Assembly: GCA_040219295.1 (NCBI GenBank)
Contig: JAVJST010000005.1
Coordinates: 1,054,001 to 1,118,000, forward strand
Length of the DNA: 64,000 bases
Source: JAVJST01 sp040219295
GTDB taxonomy: Bacteria; Pseudomonadota; Alphaproteobacteria; Rhodospirillales; Casp-alpha2
Direction of reading: 5' to 3'
In this document: positions 17,307-27,300 of the stretch, piece after piece
How the letters are laid out: every line of letters begins with the position of its first letter
Position numbering within the stretch: the first letter of the stretch is position 1
The notes under the pieces: model-generated
The model's database searches: none
What the model was told of the DNA's origin: nothing
Seen by the model: only the letters and a program-made list of their open reading frames with translations
Translations under genes and position numbers: made by a program

Positions 17307-18644
17307 ATGACGAGAGTTTCGACCAAGCTACGTTCAGTTCGGGGCGCTTTGGCGCTACTACCCCTGATTGCCGCCATGGCGGCACTCTTAACCGTCACCA
17401 TTTCGTTTGCTCCCTTGGCGTTCGCTGCGGAGACGATCGCAACGGATGTCCGGGTCGGTTTGCACGACGACAGGACGCGTGTTGTCCTTGAACTGTCTCG
17501 CCCGGTCGACGCAGGGATGTTTCTGCTCGAGAACCCCTATCGGGTCGTTCTCGACCTGCCCGAAACGGGCTGGCAGTTGCCGGCTCAGCCGCTGCCGGCG
17601 CCAGCCGGAATATTCAAGACGCTACGTTATGGGCTGTACCAGCCCGGCCAAAGCCGGATGGTGCTCGAGACGACCCATCCGCCCAAGATTCTCAAGGTCT
17701 TCTACTTGACCAGTGCGGAAGGCAAGTACCGGCTGGTACTGGACATGGCGGAGAGCGATCCGGCTTCGTTCGCGCGGTCGCTAAACAAGACGACGATGAT
17801 TGCGGCGGTCCAGCCGGCCGATTCCGAGAAGCCGCTCATGGATTCACTGTCTTCTGCGGCGAGCGGCGGCGAGCCGGGCGTGGCAGCGGCCGTTGACGAG
17901 GAACTGATCCCGGCAGCGCCGCAGAAGCCTGATGTGCCGGCAGCGCCGCGCAAGCGGATCATTGCCATCGATGCCGGGCACGGCGGCGCCGATCCGGGCG
18001 CCATCGGCCGATCCGGAATCTACGAGAAGCACATCACACTGGCCTTCGCCAAGGAGATGAAGCAAGTCCTCGAGGCGAGCGGGCGTTACACCGTCCACCT
18101 CACCCGTGACCGGGATATCTTCATCCCGCTTCGTGAGCGTGTGGCCAAGGCCCGGCGCAACGATCCGGATCTCTTCCTTTCCCTCCATGCGGACAGCATC
18201 AAGAACAAGCGGACGCAGGGCCTTTCGGTCTACACGCTCTCCGAGAACGCGTCCGACAAGGAAGCCGCGTTGCTGGCTGAAAAGGAGAACAAGGCCGATA
18301 TCGTCGCGGGCATGGATTTCAACAACGAGCCACCAGAAATCGCCAATATTCTGATCGATCTGGCGCAGCGCGATACATTGAACGAATCGGCGCGTTTCGC
18401 GAACTTGCTTATTGGCGATGCAAAGAACATTACGAACGTACTGCGAAAGACGCACCGATTCGCCGGGTTTGCTGTCCTCAAGGCGCCCGACGTTCCGTCC
18501 GTTCTGGTCGAACTCGGTTTCCTGTCCAACTCGACAGACGAGAAAAACCTGCAATCCCGCGCTTTTCGGCGGAAATTCGCGGAAGCCGCCTTGCGGGCGC
18601 TCGACTCATACTTCGCCAATGTACAGCAAGCCCACACGTACTGA
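17307..18644 (+). CDS. amiC: N-acetylmuramoyl-L-alanine amidase with AMIN domain
   Basis: A protein of 445 residues. Signal peptide to about residue 40, an AMIN domain (TRVVLELSRPV, LENPYRVVLDLPE) that targets peptidoglycan at the septum, a linker, and an Amidase_3 catalytic domain from about 215. Zinc-binding signatures are IAIDAGHGGADPG, YEKHITLAFAKEM, FLSLHADS and the catalytic Glu in PSVLVELGFLSN. It cuts the amide bond between MurNAc and the stem peptide during daughter-cell separation. It is followed, after 106 bases, by PBP1A, a pairing common in alphaproteobacteria. The symbol follows the AmiC-like layout. Confidence 0.93.
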   Translation: MTRVSTKLRSVRGALALLPLIAAMAALLTVTISFAPLAFAAETIATDVRVGLHDDRTRVVLELSRPVDAGMFLLENPYRVVLDLPETGWQLPAQPLPAPAGIFKTLRYGLYQPGQSRMVLETTHPPKILKVFYLTSAEGKYRLVLDMAESDPASFARSLNKTTMIAAVQPADSEKPLMDSLSSAASGGEPGVAAAVDEELIPAAPQKPDVPAAPRKRIIAIDAGHGGADPGAIGRSGIYEKHITLAFAKEMKQVLEASGRYTVHLTRDRDIFIPLRERVAKARRNDPDLFLSLHADSIKNKRTQGLSVYTLSENASDKEAALLAEKENKADIVAGMDFNNEPPEIANILIDLAQRDTLNESARFANLLIGDAKNITNVLRKTHRFAGFAVLKAPDVPSVLVELGFLSNSTDEKNLQSRAFRRKFAEAALRALDSYFANVQQAHTY

Positions 18645-18750
18645 CGTCGTCGGCACCTGACTTCCGCCGCCTATTCGCCTTGAAATCGCCAGATTTCCGG
18701 GGCATTCCCTTGACCCGGCGCCGCGCCTCCTGAACACTTCGCGGGTCGGA

Positions 18751-21222
18751 GTGGTCATATCCGCCATGATGAGATTCTTTGTCGTTGTTCTGTGTCTCAT
18801 GGTCCTCGGTGCAGCCGGTGTGGCCGGCGGCGGGCTGTGGGTTTTCTACGAGTACGGAAAGGGCCTGCCGGACCACCGTCAGCTCAAGGATTACGAGCCT
18901 CCGGTGATGACGCGCGTGCACGCCGGTGACGGCCGGCTGCTTGCCGAGTACGCGATCGAAAAGCGGGTGTTCGTTCCGATTTCCGCCATGCCCAGCCGAG
19001 TGGTCCAGGCGTTCATTGCCGCCGAGGATCAGAACTTCTTCCAGCATCGCGGTGTCGATCCCATTGGCGTCGCCAGGGCGATCATCGTCAACCTCAAGAA
19101 TATTGGGACCGACCGACGGCTGGTCGGTGCTTCGACGATTACCCAGCAGGTGGCGAAGAACTTCCTGCTTACCAGTGAGGTGTCGATCGATCGAAAGATC
19201 AAGGAAGCCATCCTCGCTTTCCGGCTGGAGCGCGCGTTCAGCAAGGAACGAATTCTTGAGCTCTACCTCAACGAGATCTATCTCGGTTACCAGTCCTACG
19301 GCGTTGCCGCCGCGGCGCTGAACTACTTCGACAAGTCTCTCAATGAACTTTCGATCGCCGAAGCCGCGTATCTCGCGGCACTTCCCAAGGCGCCCAACAA
19401 CTACCATCCCATCAAGGAGCACCGCGCCGCAGTTGCGCGACGCAATTGGGCGGTCGGGCGGATGCTCGAGGAGGGTTACATCAGCAAGGCGCAGGCGGAC
19501 GAAGCAATCGCGACTCCTCTTGAGGTCCGGGCACGGCGCGAGACCGAGCTCGTTGAAGCGAGTTACTTCGCCGAAGAAGTACGACGAGAACTCCTCTCCC
19601 TGTATGGTGAGGACCGGCTCTACGAAGGCGGACTTGCCGTTCACACCACGGTTGATCCTCGGCTTCAGGAAATTGCCGATAGGGTGCTTCGCAAGGGCCT
19701 AGAGCGGTACGATTTTCGTCACGGTTGGCGCGGACCGCTGGCAACCGTGCCGCAGGGCACTGACTGGCGGACGGCCATCGAGACGTTTGAGCCGCCCTCC
19801 GGCATGTTTGACCGTGTCGCCGGTATCGTTGTGCGCATGGACGCGAAGGGCGTTGATCTTCTGATCCAGGGCGGTAAGCGCGGATACATGCCGCTCGAAC
19901 AGATGGTCTGGGCTCGCCCCTGGGTTGAAGGGCAGACGGTTGGGCCGCCTGTGTCGAAGCCGAGCGATGTTGTCGAGATTGGCGACATCGTCTCCTTGCG
20001 ACCAGAGACACACGCCCCGCAGCGAGGTGACGAAGCGCCCAAACCTTACCCGCCGGATACCTATGGTCTCAGCCAGATTCCGTTGATCGAGGGCGGCATT
20101 GTCGCCTTGGATCCTCATACCGGTCGCGTGCTTGCCATGAGCGGCGGATACGATCCCGAGCGAAGCGAGTTCAATCGCGTGACCCAGGCTTGGCGGCAGC
20201 CGGGTTCGGCGTTCAAGCCGTTTGTCTATCTGGCCGCCATGGAGAACGGTTACACGCCGTCCACTCGTATTCTCGATGCACCGTTCGTCATCGATCAGGG
20301 TCCAGGACAACCGAAGTGGAGGCCGGCAAACTATTCGCAGGAGTTTTACGGGCCGAGTACGATGCGCTTGGGAATCGAAAAGTCGCGCAACCTGATGACG
20401 GTCCGCCTGGCGCAGGCCGTCGGCATGGACGTGATTGCCGAGACGGTCGAGAAGTTCGGGATCGTTGACGACCTAGAGCCGGTCCTGTCCATGTCGCTTG
20501 GCGCCGGTGAAACGACGTTGCTCCGCTTGACCTCCGCGTACGCCATGCTGGTGAACGGCGGCAAGCGCGTGTCGCCGACCCTGATCGATCGTATTCAGAA
20601 TCGGCATGGCCATACCGTTTTCCGCCACGACACGCGCGACTGCCCGGATTGCCGCCAGTCGTTCTGGACCGGACAGGCAGTCCCGGTTTTGCCAGACGAC
20701 CGGGAGCGTCTCGCCGATGCGGGAAGCGCTTACCAGATTGTTTCGATGCTTGAGGGTGTCGTCGAGCGAGGTACCGGGCGCCGGATCAGCGAGGTGGGCA
20801 AGCCGTTGGCAGGAAAGACCGGAACGACCAACAATCAGGTCGATACCTGGTTCGTCGGGTTTTCCCCGGATTTGGCGGTCGGCGTGTTCGTCGGTTTCGA
20901 TCAGCCAAGGGGATTGGGGCGCAAGGAGACCGGCTCCTCGGTCGCGGCACCCATTTTCCGCGATTTCATGATGGATGCACTTGAGGGGCATCCCGGGATC
21001 CCGTTCCGAATTCCGCCGGGTATCCGCCTGGTCCGAATCGATCCGTCGACGGGCGCGCTCGCCGACCCGAGCAGCAGCAACGTGATCCTTGAGGCCTTCA
21101 AACCCGGGACCGTCCCGACGGGCGATTCCGAGCTGCTGGCCGGCGAAGGGTATACGCCCGGGTATGATGAGGGCGGCAACGTCGCCGGTACACCTTCCAT
21201 CGGCACGGGCGGGCTCTACTGA
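18751..21222 (+). CDS. mrcA: Penicillin-binding protein 1A
   Basis: A bifunctional peptidoglycan synthase of about 820 residues. One N-terminal membrane helix, a GT51 glycosyltransferase domain with AAEDQNFFQHRGVD near residue 90 and GASTITQQVAKN near 130, an OB-like insert, and a transpeptidase domain with the SxxK serine in PGSAFKPF, SRN in EKSRNLM and KTGTT near the C terminus. It polymerises and cross-links glycan strands at the inner membrane. The GTG at 18751 is the longest start; ATG 18766 or 18769 is also possible and would not remove the anchor. It probably belongs to the same transcript as the amidase. Confidence 0.95.
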   Translation: MVISAMMRFFVVVLCLMVLGAAGVAGGGLWVFYEYGKGLPDHRQLKDYEPPVMTRVHAGDGRLLAEYAIEKRVFVPISAMPSRVVQAFIAAEDQNFFQHRGVDPIGVARAIIVNLKNIGTDRRLVGASTITQQVAKNFLLTSEVSIDRKIKEAILAFRLERAFSKERILELYLNEIYLGYQSYGVAAAALNYFDKSLNELSIAEAAYLAALPKAPNNYHPIKEHRAAVARRNWAVGRMLEEGYISKAQADEAIATPLEVRARRETELVEASYFAEEVRRELLSLYGEDRLYEGGLAVHTTVDPRLQEIADRVLRKGLERYDFRHGWRGPLATVPQGTDWRTAIETFEPPSGMFDRVAGIVVRMDAKGVDLLIQGGKRGYMPLEQMVWARPWVEGQTVGPPVSKPSDVVEIGDIVSLRPETHAPQRGDEAPKPYPPDTYGLSQIPLIEGGIVALDPHTGRVLAMSGGYDPERSEFNRVTQAWRQPGSAFKPFVYLAAMENGYTPSTRILDAPFVIDQGPGQPKWRPANYSQEFYGPSTMRLGIEKSRNLMTVRLAQAVGMDVIAETVEKFGIVDDLEPVLSMSLGAGETTLLRLTSAYAMLVNGGKRVSPTLIDRIQNRHGHTVFRHDTRDCPDCRQSFWTGQAVPVLPDDRERLADAGSAYQIVSMLEGVVERGTGRRISEVGKPLAGKTGTTNNQVDTWFVGFSPDLAVGVFVGFDQPRGLGRKETGSSVAAPIFRDFMMDALEGHPGIPFRIPPGIRLVRIDPSTGALADPSSSNVILEAFKPGTVPTGDSELLAGEGYTPGYDEGGNVAGTPSIGTGGLY

Positions 21223-21277
21223 CCTACGTGATGAGGTGCTTGCCCACCGCCGCGCGGTTCGATAGATAGCTCACATC

Positions 21278-22403
21278 ATGCGAGCAGAAATCGACGCCAT
21301 ATCCCAGCAGATCAAGCAGTCAATCGAACTGCTGAGGAGGCATCTTTGACTACGATCAAGCGTTACGTCGCCTCGACGAACTGAACACGCTCGCCGAAGA
21401 CGGTAATCTTTGGAACGATCCCGACAAAGCGCAGGCCATCATGCGCGAGCGTGATTCGCTCGATAAGGCAATCGCCGAAATCGACGCGTTCGAATCCGAC
21501 CTAAATGACAACGTCGAAATGATCGAACTTGCCGAAGTGGAAGGTGAGCAGGCGCTGATTGAGGAGGCCGAGTCGGCGATTTCGGCGCTACGCGACAAAA
21601 CAGCCCAGGCCGAACTGAAGACGCTTCTGTCCGGTGAAGCAGATAACAACGACTGTTATCTTGAGGTTCACGCCGGTGCAGGTGGTACGGAGGCCCAGGA
21701 CTGGGCCGAGATGCTGCTGCGGATGTATGGCCGCTGGGCCGAGCAACACGGCTACAAGGTCGAATGGCTTGAGGAGAGTCCCGGGGAAGAGGCTGGCATC
21801 AAGTCGGCGACGTTGAAGATCGTCGGTGAGAACGCCTATGGCTGGTTGAAGACCGAGAGCGGAGTTCATCGGTTGGTGCGAATCTCACCCTACGATTCAA
21901 GCGCCCGCCGGCACACCAGTTTCGCCTCCGCGTGGATCTATCCCGTCGTTGACGAGAACATCGACATTACGATCGAGGACAAGGATCTGCGGATCGACAC
22001 ATACCGCGCGTCCGGCGCCGGGGGACAGCATGTAAACCGGACGGACAGTGCGGTCCGCATCACGCATGAGCCGACCGGGATTGTCGTCCAGTGCCAGAAC
22101 GACCGTTCGCAGCACAAGAATCGGGCGACCGCGATGGGCATGTTGAAGGCGCGTCTTTACGAGATGGAACTCCAGCGCCGCGAGGCGGAGTCCCAAGCGG
22201 AACATGATGCCAAGAGTGACATCGGCTGGGGGCACCAGATCCGCTCATACGTGCTGCAGCCCTATCAGATGGTCAAGGACCTGCGCACCGAGACAGAGAC
22301 CTCGGACACCCAGGGCGTGCTGAACGGTGACATCGACCGATTCCTCGAAGCTTCGCTCGCCCACAGGATCCAGGGTGACGGCAGTCGTGACGAAGTGAAC
22401 TGA
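21278..22403 (+). CDS. prfB: Peptide chain release factor 2 with programmed +1 frameshift
   Basis: RF2 terminates translation at UGA and UAA. Reading from ATG 21278, codon 24 is an in-frame TGA (21347-21349); a +1 shift at CTT-T continues as DYDQALRRLDEL to the stop at 22403, giving about 374 residues, a normal RF2 length. The GGQ loop (GAGGQHVNRTD) and the codon-recognition motif in its SPY form (ISPYDSSARRHTSF) are present. RF2 level is thus autoregulated: low RF2 lets ribosomes pause at UGA and shift. A frame beginning at the internal Met 21441 is only a fragment. It is convergent with the fliL-like gene. Confidence 0.97.
21335..21350 (+). promoter_or_regulatory. prfB programmed frameshift site
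   Basis: AGGAGG (21335-21340), 3 bases, then CTT TGA C (21344-21350). The internal Shine-Dalgarno spacing and slippery CTT before UGA-C match the classical prfB recoding signal, where the SD pushes the ribosome into the +1 frame. Confidence 0.95.
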
Positions 22404-22408
22404 CCCGG

Positions 22409-22915
22409 TTACTGAAGGACCATCTGCCTGAACAGAACGTTGTGGACCTGAGCCGGGTCGAGGGTCTGGTTCATGATGATCACGATATCCGCCCGCAGCC
22501 GCTCCGACCCCTCGGCACCAGTCAGATCCAGGCGCGTCTGATTGCGCAGCAAACGCTGTACGCGGTCGATGATCTTCGGCTCGCGTTCGATCAGGACCGG
22601 TAGGTCCATTTCCGCGATCTGGACTGTCAACTGCAGTTTAAGGAACGGCGGCCGGGAATCATTGGTGACCCGCAGATCGGCGACGAACTCCGGCAAGTCA
22701 TGATAGACGGGTCTGGCCAGTGCCAGTTCCTGCTTCGGCACTTCCTTGACGATATCCACGTCCGTAATGCCGAGAACCTGATCGAGGGCGCCGGTGAAGT
22801 ATGCCGCCGCGCCGCCGCCTCCGAGCAGGATTACGACGGCAACAATGACAACAATGATCTTCTTTAGCTTGCCCCCACCGGATTTTTCGTTCGTCTTTCT
22901 CGGTTTCTTGGCCAT
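22409..22915 (-). CDS. FliL-family protein, orphan
   Basis: A protein of 168 residues: basic N terminus, one membrane helix (IIVVIVAVVILLGGGGAAAYF) and a periplasmic FliL domain with FLKLQLTVQIAEM, an Arg-rich RVQRLLRNQTRLDLTG segment and a C terminus ending VHNVLFRQMVLQ. FliL normally forms a stomatin-like ring around flagellar stators. No flagellar gene is nearby; instead it follows glnE, bcp and a DUF455 gene. It may serve the flagellar motor from a distance or be a paralogue with another envelope job. It ends 6 bases from the convergent prfB stop. Confidence 0.82.
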   Translation of the reverse strand: MAKKPRKTNEKSGGGKLKKIIVVIVAVVILLGGGGAAAYFTGALDQVLGITDVDIVKEVPKQELALARPVYHDLPEFVADLRVTNDSRPPFLKLQLTVQIAEMDLPVLIEREPKIIDRVQRLLRNQTRLDLTGAEGSERLRADIVIIMNQTLDPAQVHNVLFRQMVLQ

Positions 22916-22937
22916 TTCCAGGTCCGGTCGTTAGGCG

Positions 22938-23798
22938 TCAACTCTCGGCGGCTCGTCGATTGACCTCGTTCGACGAACCTTCCGCGCCGACGGCGAGGGG
23001 CTCATAGTAACCGATGTCCATGCCGGCTGCATCCCGTAGATCGCGGTTGAATGGCGGCTTAATGTTTCCCGCGAAACGCTGACGAACCAACTTGTGGAAC
23101 GTCGGTATCGGATCGAGATGGCGCCGTTTGCAGATATGCTCGAACCACTGAACGCCGGCAGCGACGTGCGGGACTTCCTCGCGCCCGATTCTCTCGAGAA
23201 TCGAGGCCGTATCCTCGTCACCGAACTCGGTCAGGTCGCGTACGGCCCGCGGCGTGGTGTCGAGGCCACGTGCCTCCAGTACCATGGGCACCAGGGCAAG
23301 TCTGGCAAGCAGATCGTCTGCGGTGCGCTCAGCCGCTTCCCACAATCCGTTGTGGGCCGGTAAGGCGCCGTAATCGGTTCCAAGTGCCCGTAACCTTTGT
23401 CTCAGGACTTGAAAATGTAGCGCCTCGTCCAGCGCGACCTGTACCCAATCGTCGTAGAAAGCCGTCGGCAGATCGTCATCCGTGAACCGAGCGACGATGT
23501 CCCACGCGAGATCGATCGCGTTCAGTTCGATGTGTGCGATTGCGTGTACAAATGCCTGCCGACCGGCCAGTGTCCCTTTTCGCCGACGCGGCATTTCGCC
23601 GGGTGCACAGAGCTCTGGATGTGCCGGACGAGTTGGGTGGTTTGGCGGGCGGCAGCGGCCCACGACCCGTAATCGACGGTTTCGCCAGAGTGACGCGATT
23701 TCGACCGTCAAACGGACCTTGTCGTCGGGATCGGCCGTGCCGATCACTTTGACGGCGGCACTTGCGAGATTCGCCCATTCCGGTTCCCGGTCCATCAT
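22938..23798 (-). CDS. DUF455 family ferritin-like protein
   Basis: A protein of 286 residues with ferritin-like diiron patterns: AHIELNAIDLAWD near residue 90, DEALHFQVL near 125 and EEVPHVAAGVQWF near 210, i.e. Glu and ExxH pairs as in MiaE-like proteins. DUF455 proteins are predicted diiron oxidases or hydroxylases of unknown substrate. It begins 13 bases after the bcp stop and precedes the fliL-like gene by 22 bases, so it is part of a glnE-bcp-DUF455-fliL transcript. Confidence 0.85.
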   Translation of the reverse strand: MMDREPEWANLASAAVKVIGTADPDDKVRLTVEIASLWRNRRLRVVGRCRPPNHPTRPAHPELCAPGEMPRRRKGTLAGRQAFVHAIAHIELNAIDLAWDIVARFTDDDLPTAFYDDWVQVALDEALHFQVLRQRLRALGTDYGALPAHNGLWEAAERTADDLLARLALVPMVLEARGLDTTPRAVRDLTEFGDEDTASILERIGREEVPHVAAGVQWFEHICKRRHLDPIPTFHKLVRQRFAGNIKPPFNRDLRDAAGMDIGYYEPLAVGAEGSSNEVNRRAAES

Positions 23799-23811
23799 GC
23801 CCCGCGCCGGA

Positions 23812-24273
23812 TCAGATCGATGATGCTGCCGCCAGCACTTCTTCCGCGTGACCGGGTACCTTTACCTTCCGCCACACTTGGCGAATCTTCCCGGTCTCGT
23901 CGATGAGAAACGTGGCGCGTTCGATGCCCATGTACTTGCGGCCGTACATGCTCTTCTCAACCCATACGCCAAACTTCTCGCAGATGGTTCCGTCCTCGTC
24001 GGATACCAACCTTACCTTCAGACCGTGTTTGGCGACGAACTTGTCGTGCTTCGCCGGCGAGTCCTTCGATATCCCGACGACGACGGTCCCGGCCTTCTTG
24101 AATTGGGCAAGGTGCTCGGTGAAGGCCATTGCCTCCTTCGTGCAGCCCGGCGTGTCGTCCTTGGGGTAGAAGTACAGTACGACCTTGCCTCCCCTTAGGT
24201 CCTTGAGCGAGAGATTCTCACCCCCATCCGTCGGCGCGGAGAATGGCGGTGCGGCTTTGCCGACTTCGGTCAT
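23812..24273 (-). CDS. bcp: Thioredoxin-dependent peroxiredoxin (BCP/PrxQ type)
   Basis: About 153 residues. It reduces hydroperoxides using a peroxidatic cysteine, here in DDTPGCTKEAM near residue 45. The resolving cysteine usually five residues later is replaced (Met), and the other cysteine is in GTICEKFG near residue 95. It may therefore resolve through that more distant Cys or act as a 1-Cys enzyme. The start at 24273 follows AAGGAGACCGCC, an excellent ribosome binding site; the longer ORF to 24375 is rejected. It is downstream of glnE. Confidence 0.92.
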   Translation of the reverse strand: MTEVGKAAPPFSAPTDGGENLSLKDLRGGKVVLYFYPKDDTPGCTKEAMAFTEHLAQFKKAGTVVVGISKDSPAKHDKFVAKHGLKVRLVSDEDGTICEKFGVWVEKSMYGRKYMGIERATFLIDETGKIRQVWRKVKVPGHAEEVLAAASSI

Positions 24274-24371
24274 GTGGCGGTCTCCTTGAGAACGATACGA
24301 ATGCAAGGACCAATAAATGGACAATGCCTTTCGGTAAACCGGTGACGAGCAGGGGCTCTCATCGCGAATTC

Positions 24372-27300
24372 TCAATCTTCCCCGCTCGCAGGTTCGCCGA
24401 CAATGCGCCGGAATGTCTCGAAGACGTCGCCTGAAGTGGCGCGAATGATTTTCTCCACATCGTCGAACGATTCGACGCCGCCTAGCTTGGCCAGATGAAC
24501 CCGGAGAGCTTCCGGCATTCTAACCTTGGGGCCGGAATCGGGATCCATCGTCAGCGAGAGGTGGAGCTGACTCTGTAGCGATTGCCAGAGATCCAAAGCC
24601 TGCTTCAGGCACGCGGCGTCGGAAGGGCTGAGATATCCGGCGTCCTCCAGGTTTCTGATCGCGCGCCATGTGTTGGTCGATAGTATATCCGGGTTCTCGG
24701 CGGCGTATCTGAGCTGGAGATACTGGACAATGAACTCCAGATCGACGAGACCGCCCCGTAAATGCTTGATGGACCACAGATGCTCGGTGTGATGCGCGTC
24801 GTCGATCCGCTTGCGCATATCGGCGACATCCTTGCGAAGAACTTCGGAATCCGTGGGCATCATGAGGATCTTCCGGATTGCTGCCGCTATGCGCCGTTTC
24901 AACGGGGCCGGGCCATTGATCGGCCGGGCCCGCGTAAGGGCCATGCGTTCCCAGGTCCAGGCTTCCTTCTCGTGATAGGTTTCGAAGGCTGACATCGAGC
25001 AGGCGATCGGGCCGGCGTTGCCTGACGGGCGCAAACGCATGTCGACCTCGTAAAGAATGCCTTCCGAAGTCGGTACGGAGATTGCGTTGATGTAGCGCTG
25101 CCCCAGTCGCGCGAAGTAGTGCGTGCGACTTAGCGGCCGCTTACCGTCCGATTCGGTCTGGTCGCTTTCGCCAGGGTAGATGAAGACGAGGTCGAGGTCC
25201 GAGGTGGGGGTCATTTCATGACCGCCGAGCTTGCCGAGCGCGACGGTACAGAACGTTTCCCCGCGAATAGACCCGTGACGCTCGGCGAATTCCCGTTCGA
25301 CAGCAGGCTTTATCACGGCCAGAGCCGTTTCCGCGACGCCGCTAAGCGCCCAAGCGGCGGTCGGCGGATCGATGATCCCTTTCAGGCTTTGCAGGCCAAC
25401 GATGAAGCGTCGGTCGTTGGTCCAGCGGCGGGTAGTGTCGAGAACACCCTCGAACGAGGTCTCCCGGGCAACACGGGTTTCGAGGTCTCGCGTCAAACCT
25501 AGCATCGCGTCCGGGCGATTGAGAAAATCAGACGACAGAACGGCATCTAGCAATGATGGACGCCGACTCAGAATGTCGGCCAGTCTTGGCGCTTCGCCCA
25601 TCACTTCCGCGAGAAGGTCGAGCAATCCGGGGTGGGTGTGGATCATGGAGAAAAGCTGAATGCCCGCGGGAAGCCCCTCAAGGAACTCGTCGAACTTCTT
25701 AAACGTCGTATCCGGATCGGGGGTTGCGCCGATGCATTGCAGCAGACGCGGCATCATCTCGGTCAGCAGCTCTCGGGCCCGCACAGAACGGGTCGCTCGG
25801 TATCGCCCGTGATGCCATCCTCTGATCGCGGCGTCCACGGTCTCCGGTTGCTCGAAACCGAGATCTCCAAGCGTCTTGAGTGTATCTGGATCGCTTTCGG
25901 ATCCGGTAAACACCAGGTTGCCGCCCATGTCGACACCGAGATCGGGCGAGTCTTCGAACAAATCGGCGTAGTGTCCCTCGACAGTCCTGAGGTGGGATAG
26001 CAATTCTTCAGCAAACGCTTCCGGCGCCTCGTAGCCGAGGAACTCGGCGATACGTTTCAAGCCGGGCGGATCCGACGGGAGGGTTTGCGTCTGCTCGTCG
26101 TTGATCATCTGGAGTCGATGCTCTACCCGACGGAGGAACGCATATGCCGCAGACAGCTCGTCTCTTACTTTCGGTTCGACCTGGCCTGACAGGACGAGTT
26201 GATCAAGGGCCTTCAGTGTTGGTGCCACGCGCAGGTTGGAGAGCCTGCCGCCCCAAATCAATTGCTGTGTCTGGGCGAAGAACTCGATCTCGCGGATGCC
26301 GCCGCGTCCGAGTTTGATGTTGTGTCCGGGTACGGCGACCGCGTCGCCGCCGCGATGCGCGTTGATCTGCCGTTTAATGGAGTGAATGTCCTGGATTGCG
26401 GCAAAATCGAGGTTCTTCCGCCAGACGAATGGTGTCAGCCAATCGAGAAACTCTGTGCCCGCGTCAATGTCGCCGGCTGCGGGACGTGCCTTGATCATTG
26501 CGGCCCGCTCCCAGTTCTGCCCCTGGCTTTCATAGTAAACTTCCGCCGTCGGAAACGATACCGATATGGGCGTGGCGCCCGGGTCGGGCCGCAATCGCAA
26601 ATCCGTTCGAAACACGTACCCGTCGGCAGTACGCTCGTCCATCAGGCGGACAAGTTCGCGGGTCACGCGAACGAATACCTTCTGCATGTTTTCCCGGTCG
26701 CAACCGGACACGCGATCCGGATCAAACAGCGAGATGATATCGATGTCGCTGGAGTAATTCAGCTCGCGACCGCCGAGTTTGCCCATGGCGATGACGACGA
26801 AACCGCTGTCCAGTTCGGGATCTTCTGGGTGTCTTAGCTCCAGCCTGCCAGCCGCGGCCATTTGCGCCAAGGCGGACCGGGTGGCGGCCTGTAGCGACGC
26901 GTCTGCGAAATCGCTCAGGGCGCCTGTGACCTGATCCAACGAGAGGAGACCAGTGATATCCCCGCAGGCGACAGACAGGGCGACGCGGCGCTTGGCGACG
27001 CGCAAAGCGCGGCTGACGCCGTTCTTGTCGGTGATCGGCATCTTCCCCGGCGTCGTGTCATCCGTCACATGTAGAGTGCGGATCTCGTGCAATTGTTCTT
27101 CGACGTATCTGGCGGGGCCCTGGGTGAGAAGACGCAGGACACTCTCCGGATCGGTCAGGCACAAAGCGGTCAGATACGGGCTGTAAGAAAACAGGACGCT
27201 CAGCAATCGGAGCACGTCCGGGTCATCGGTTAATCGTTCGACGACCCCGGAATCTTGGGTATTATTGAGATTGGCGCAAGCGTCATGCCAACGATCTAAA

